NCBI GenBank assembly: GCA_024277095.1
Contig: JAJRVX010000464.1
Span: 1 to 8,296, forward strand
Source of the DNA: DUEN01 sp024277095
GTDB taxonomy: Bacteria; Chloroflexota; Anaerolineae; DUEN01
Direction of reading: 5' to 3'
DNA: 8,296 nt
The stretch's first letter is position 1; every line of letters starts with the position of its first letter. The position numbers and the translations under genes were made by a program. This document shows positions 5,161 to 8,296 of this stretch, in pieces. Under the pieces are notes generated by a model. It saw only the letters and a program-made list of their open reading frames with translations. It searched no databases and was not told where the DNA came from.

Positions 5161-6687
5161 ATGGCGATCCGGCTGGAAGATTTCACGGAACAGATCAAGC
5201 GTCAGATCGAGACTTTCGAGGCGCCGGTAGAGACGGTCGATGTCGGATACGTGCTGGACGTGGGGGATGGGATCGCGCGCGCCTCGGGGCTGGCCGGCGT
5301 GATGGCCAGCGAGTTGGTGGAGTTCCCTCCGACGGCCACCCGGCCTCATAGCGTGACGGGGATGGTCCTCAACCTGGAGGCCGAGCAGGTGGGTATCGTC
5401 ATCATGGGGGACTACATCGGCATCGAGGAGGGGGACGAGGTGCGCTCCACGGGGCGTATCGCCTCGGTACCCGTCGGCGAGGCCCTGTTGGGGCGCGTGG
5501 TGAACGCGTTGGGTGAGCCCATCGATGGGAAGGGCCCCATCGAGGCTCGGGAGTATCGCCCCATCGAGCGGATCGCCCCGGGCGTGATCTACCGGGCGAA
5601 CGTGGATACGCCGGTCCAGACGGGGATCAAGGCCATCGATGCCATGATCCCGATCGGTCGTGGCCAGCGCGAGCTGATCATTGGGGACCGGCAGACCGGG
5701 AAGACGGCCATCGCCATCGATACCATCATCAATCAGAAAGGGCAGGACCTGTTCTGCATCTACGTCGCCATCGGCCAGAAGCGGGCCAGCGTGGCGCAGG
5801 TCGTGGCCACGCTGGAGCGATACGGCGCGATGGAGTACACCACGGTCGTGGTGGCCTCGGCCTCGGATCCGGCCGCGCTGCAATACATCGCCCCGTATGC
5901 CGGCTGTGCCATCGGGGAATACTTCATGGAGCAGGGGCAGGATGCGCTGGTCGTCTACGACGATCTGACCAAGCACGCCTGGGCCTATCGGCAGATCTCG
6001 CTGCTGTTGCGCCGTCCCCCGGGCCGTGAGGCATACCCAGGCGACATCTTCTACCTGCACTCCCGTCTCCTGGAGCGGGCGGCGCGCATGCACCCCAAGT
6101 ATGGTGGAGGCTCCCTCACCGCTCTGCCCATCATCGAGACCCAGGCGGGCGATGTGTCGGCCTACATCCCCACCAACGTGATCTCCATCACCGATGGGCA
6201 GATCTACCTGGAGCCGGACCTGTTCTACGCCGGTCAGCGGCCCGCTTTGAACGTCGGTATCTCGGTCTCGCGCGTCGGCGGTGATGCCCAGACGAAGGCG
6301 ATGAAGCAGGTCGCCGGGCGGATGCGACTGGAGCTCGCTCAGTATCGGGAGTTGGCCGCCTTCGCCCTGTTCAGCTCCGATCTGGATCCGGCCACCCGCC
6401 GCCAGCTGGAGCGAGGCCAGCGGCTCAGCGAGATCCTCAAGCAGCCCCAGTACGAGCCGATGTCGCTCGACCATGAGGTGATGATCATCTTCGCCGCCGT
6501 CAACAACTACCTGGACGATGTGCCCATCGACAAGATCCGGGAGTGGGAGAGCGCGTTCCACAAGTTCATGGACACCCAGCATCCCGAGATCGGGCGGGCC
6601 ATTATGCGGGACAAGGAGCTGACTGAGGATACCATCACCCTGTTGCGGGCGGCCATCGAGGAGTTCAAGGCGACGGTCCAGATTTAA
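5161..6687 (+). CDS. atpA: F1 ATP synthase subunit alpha
   Basis: The non-catalytic nucleotide-binding subunit of the F1 hexamer; each alpha supplies an arginine to a beta active site. It has 508 residues, full length. Domains in order: N-terminal beta-barrel (about 25-95), nucleotide-binding domain (95-375) and C-terminal helical domain (375-508). The P-loop is GDRQTGKT (175-182), followed by VYVAIGQKRASVAQ-type sequence near 201-214. The Walker B strand is ALVVYDDLTKHA (Asp268). The alpha signature PALNVGISVSRVGG (361-374) contains the arginine finger Arg371. ATG 5161 is preceded by GGAGGAGGT at 5148-5156, an excellent Shine-Dalgarno. No missing catalytic residue is seen. The 105-base gap to atpG is the widest in the operon. 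Confidence 0.98.
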   Translation: MAIRLEDFTEQIKRQIETFEAPVETVDVGYVLDVGDGIARASGLAGVMASELVEFPPTATRPHSVTGMVLNLEAEQVGIVIMGDYIGIEEGDEVRSTGRIASVPVGEALLGRVVNALGEPIDGKGPIEAREYRPIERIAPGVIYRANVDTPVQTGIKAIDAMIPIGRGQRELIIGDRQTGKTAIAIDTIINQKGQDLFCIYVAIGQKRASVAQVVATLERYGAMEYTTVVVASASDPAALQYIAPYAGCAIGEYFMEQGQDALVVYDDLTKHAWAYRQISLLLRRPPGREAYPGDIFYLHSRLLERAARMHPKYGGGSLTALPIIETQAGDVSAYIPTNVISITDGQIYLEPDLFYAGQRPALNVGISVSRVGGDAQTKAMKQVAGRMRLELAQYRELAAFALFSSDLDPATRRQLERGQRLSEILKQPQYEPMSLDHEVMIIFAAVNNYLDDVPIDKIREWESAFHKFMDTQHPEIGRAIMRDKELTEDTITLLRAAIEEFKATVQI

Positions 6688-6723
6688 GGCGGTTCGTCGG
6701 GACGCCTGAAGGGGTGTGTGCTG

Positions 6724-6749
6724 CGGCCGGGGGTGGGCGGAACCGGCCG
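6724..6749 (+). other. GC-rich hairpin in the atpA-atpG gap
   Basis: CGGCCGG (6724-6730) and CCGGCCG (6743-6749) form a perfect 7-base stem with a 12-base loop. No T-run follows. It may modulate mRNA stability or the ratio of alpha to gamma (3:1 in the complex), but this is inference. Confidence 0.35.
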
Positions 6750-6780
6750 GGCGGCGGTGTGAGATGTCAGCAGGTGAGTG

Positions 6781-6790
6781 AGGGAGAGGA
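6781..6790 (+). promoter_or_regulatory. Ribosome binding site of atpG
   Basis: AGGGAGAGGA precedes GTG 6793; counting GGGAG (6782-6786) as the core leaves six bases. It overlaps the alternative in-frame GTG at 6778, so the later GTG, which gives the usual gamma N-terminus ASLREIRRRI, is preferred. Confidence 0.65.
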
Positions 6791-6792
6791 TC

Positions 6793-7707
6793 GTGGCAAG
6801 TCTGCGTGAGATTCGGCGCCGCATACGGGGGATTCGGAACGTCTCCCAGGTCACCCGGGCGATGCAGATGGTCGCCGCGTCCAAGATGCGGCGTGCCCAG
6901 GCTCAGGTGTTGGGAACTCGGCCCTACTCCGACCGGGCCTGGCAGATCTTGAAGCATCTGGCGGCGCAGCAGGTGGCCGCGGGCACCCTGCATCCGCTTC
7001 TGGAGGTGCGGGATTCGATCCAGGCTGTGGCCCTGGTGTTGATCACGGCGGATAAAGGGTTGTGCGGCGCCTACAACGCGAACATGTTGCGCGTGGCCTC
7101 CCGCTTCATCCTGGATGCGGAACAGCCGGTGCAGGTGATCGCCGTGGGCAGGCGGGGGGCGTCCTTCATGGCGCGTCACCGCCAGAACCTGCTGGCCGAG
7201 TTCAGCGATCTTCCGCCGCAGCCCGGCATCCTGGATATCACCCCTATCGCCCGCACGGTCATCGAGGTCTTCCTCAAGGGCGACGTGGACGAGGTCTATT
7301 TGGGATATACTCAGTTCGTCAATACGCTCGTACAGCGGCCTGTGATCCGGCGGCTTTTGCCGCTGCCGACGTCGCGCGCGCATCGCCGGATCGGTGTGAA
7401 CAGCACGGTGGTACAGGAGGAGGAGCCTCCGGAGAGGGTGGGGGAGTACATCTACGAGCCGGACCCGCAGAGCATTTTGGACATCGTCCTGCCCCGGTTC
7501 ACGGAGATCCAGATCTATCAGGCGGTGCTGGAGGCGCTGGCCAGCGAGCACTCGGCTCGCATGGTGGCGATGCGTTCGGCGACGGAGAACGCGAACGAAT
7601 TGCTCGCCTCGCTGACGCTGAGCTACAACCGGGCGCGTCAGGACGCGATCACCCGGGAGATGTTGGACATCGCGGGTGGCGTGGAGGCGATGGGACGGAA
7701 GCGATAG
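6793..7707 (+). CDS. atpG: F1 ATP synthase subunit gamma
   Basis: The central rotor shaft, which turns inside the alpha-beta hexamer and passes torque from the c-ring. From GTG 6793 it has 304 residues, within the family range. The N-terminal helix ASLREIRRRIRGIRNVSQVT (2-21) followed by RAMQMVAASKMRRAQ is typical. The middle Rossmann-like domain has TADKGLCGAYNANM (85-98). The C-terminal helix has ARMVAMRSATENANELL (255-271), LTLSYNRARQDAITREM (274-290) and the end GGVEAM, all strongly conserved. The chloroplast-type regulatory cysteine insertion is absent. An in-frame GTG at 6778 would add five residues not typical of the family. The gap to atpD is 33 bases. Confidence 0.96.
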   Translation: MASLREIRRRIRGIRNVSQVTRAMQMVAASKMRRAQAQVLGTRPYSDRAWQILKHLAAQQVAAGTLHPLLEVRDSIQAVALVLITADKGLCGAYNANMLRVASRFILDAEQPVQVIAVGRRGASFMARHRQNLLAEFSDLPPQPGILDITPIARTVIEVFLKGDVDEVYLGYTQFVNTLVQRPVIRRLLPLPTSRAHRRIGVNSTVVQEEEPPERVGEYIYEPDPQSILDIVLPRFTEIQIYQAVLEALASEHSARMVAMRSATENANELLASLTLSYNRARQDAITREMLDIAGGVEAMGRKR

Positions 7708-7740
7708 CCGTCGAGCAGGCCTTAGGGTTGGGAGGGATGG

Positions 7741-8296
7741 ATGGCAAAGGGGTCTATCGGTAGGGTCGTGCAGGTTATGGGCGCCGTGGTGGACGTGGCG
7801 TTTCCCTTCGGCGAGCTGCCCGAGATCTATCACGCGCTTACCATTGAGCGTGCCAATGGCGCCAGCGGTGACGGATCCGGCGAGTCTGAGACGCTGGTCC
7901 TGGAGGTGCAGCAGCACCTGGGAAACGAATGGGTGCGTTGCGTGGCCATGGGAAGCACGGACGGCCTGCGTCGAGGGATGCAGGTCGTGGATACCGGCGC
8001 GCCGATCACCGTGCCCGTGGGCAAGGGGACGCTGGGACGCATCTTCAACGTGCTGGGGCAGCCGGTGGATATGGCGGGCGAGGTCGAGGCGGATGATTAT
8101 TACCCCATCCATCGGCCGGCGCCGTCCTTTGAGGAGCAGATCACCGAGGTGCAGGTCTTTGAGACCGGCCTGAAGGTGATCGATCTGATCGCTCCCTTCA
8201 CGAAAGGCGGCAAGACCGGCATCTTCGGCGGCGCCGGTGTGGGGAAGACCGTGATCATCATGGAGCTGATCCGCAACATCGCGATGGAGCACGGCG
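7741..8296 (+). CDS. atpD: F1 ATP synthase subunit beta, 3' partial
   Basis: The catalytic subunit, which makes ATP from ADP and phosphate. The window ends after about 185 codons, so only the N-terminal barrel and the start of the nucleotide-binding domain are present. The start MAKGSIGRVVQVMGAVVDVAF is typical. It continues through LEVQQHLGNEWVRCVAMGSTDGL and VPVGKGTLGRIFNVLGQPVD. The catalytic P-loop GGAGVGKT spans residues 163-170 with Lys169 and Thr170, followed by IIMELIRNIA. A short Gly/Ser/Glu-rich stretch (about 41-50) lies in the loop before LVLEV. ATG 7741 is preceded by GGGAGGG (7730-7736) with four bases between. The remainder, and probably atpC, lie beyond the window. Confidence 0.97.
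   Translation, partial: MAKGSIGRVVQVMGAVVDVAFPFGELPEIYHALTIERANGASGDGSGESETLVLEVQQHLGNEWVRCVAMGSTDGLRRGMQVVDTGAPITVPVGKGTLGRIFNVLGQPVDMAGEVEADDYYPIHRPAPSFEEQITEVQVFETGLKVIDLIAPFTKGGKTGIFGGAGVGKTVIIMELIRNIAMEHG

Noticed and set aside
5125..8292. 1055-codon minus-strand open frame
   Set aside because: It is the codon-aligned complement of atpA, atpG and atpD, has a His/Arg/Leu-rich composition with no recognisable domain, and is explained by absence of TTA, CTA and TCA codons.

Overview
The window is GC-rich bacterial DNA with every supported gene on the plus strand. It holds two transcription units separated by a strong Rho-independent terminator. The right-hand unit, about 5.8 kb, is the start of an F-type ATP synthase operon in the classical bacterial order atpI-atpB-atpE-atpF-atpH-atpA-atpG-atpD. 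The window ends inside atpD, so atpC, if it follows, lies outside. The style of the a, c and alpha subunits, the GC-rich codon use and the type of ADP-ribosylglycohydrolase upstream suggest a Chloroflexota-like bacterium (Anaerolineae/Caldilineae type). This is a judgement from memory of protein style, not from a search.

Left region (1-2203): three co-directional genes. The first is an ADP-ribosylglycohydrolase-family protein whose reading frame is open to the window edge, so its 5' end is probably missing. The second is a 105-residue thioredoxin-fold protein starting at GTG 1165, and the third is a 177-residue thioredoxin/AhpC-TSA-like protein with a CNHC active site. The gaps are 58 and 83 bases, each small protein has a good Shine-Dalgarno sequence, and the group ends at a hairpin plus T-run (2159-2203).

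Control region (2204-2539): about 335 bases with no convincing protein gene. It has two sigma70-type promoters, P1 (TTGCAC/TATACT) and P2 (TTGCCC/TATAAT). Both have 17-base spacers and both have the -35 box inside the same GAGTTTGC octamer. An 11-base direct repeat lies between them, and a GAGAGCTCG element occurs twice around P1. P2 is the best candidate for the main atp promoter. Just after its predicted start lies a possible 15-codon leader reading frame whose stop overlaps a start codon of atpI (TAATG).

ATP synthase operon (2540-8296): AtpI helps assemble the c-ring. AtpB (a) and AtpE (c) form the ion path, AtpF (b) and AtpH (delta) form the peripheral stalk, AtpA (alpha) and AtpD (beta) form the catalytic hexamer, and AtpG (gamma) is the rotor shaft. 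Key residues are intact: the a-subunit arginine, the c-subunit glutamate, both P-loops and the alpha arginine finger. The c subunit lacks the sodium ligand signature, so proton coupling is expected. The genes are tightly packed; atpF and atpH overlap, and the only gap over 60 bases is the 105-base stretch between atpA and atpG.

I found no mobile element, CRISPR array, RNA gene or clearly novel system. The most useful leads are the repeated motifs in the control region and the possible coupled leader frame.
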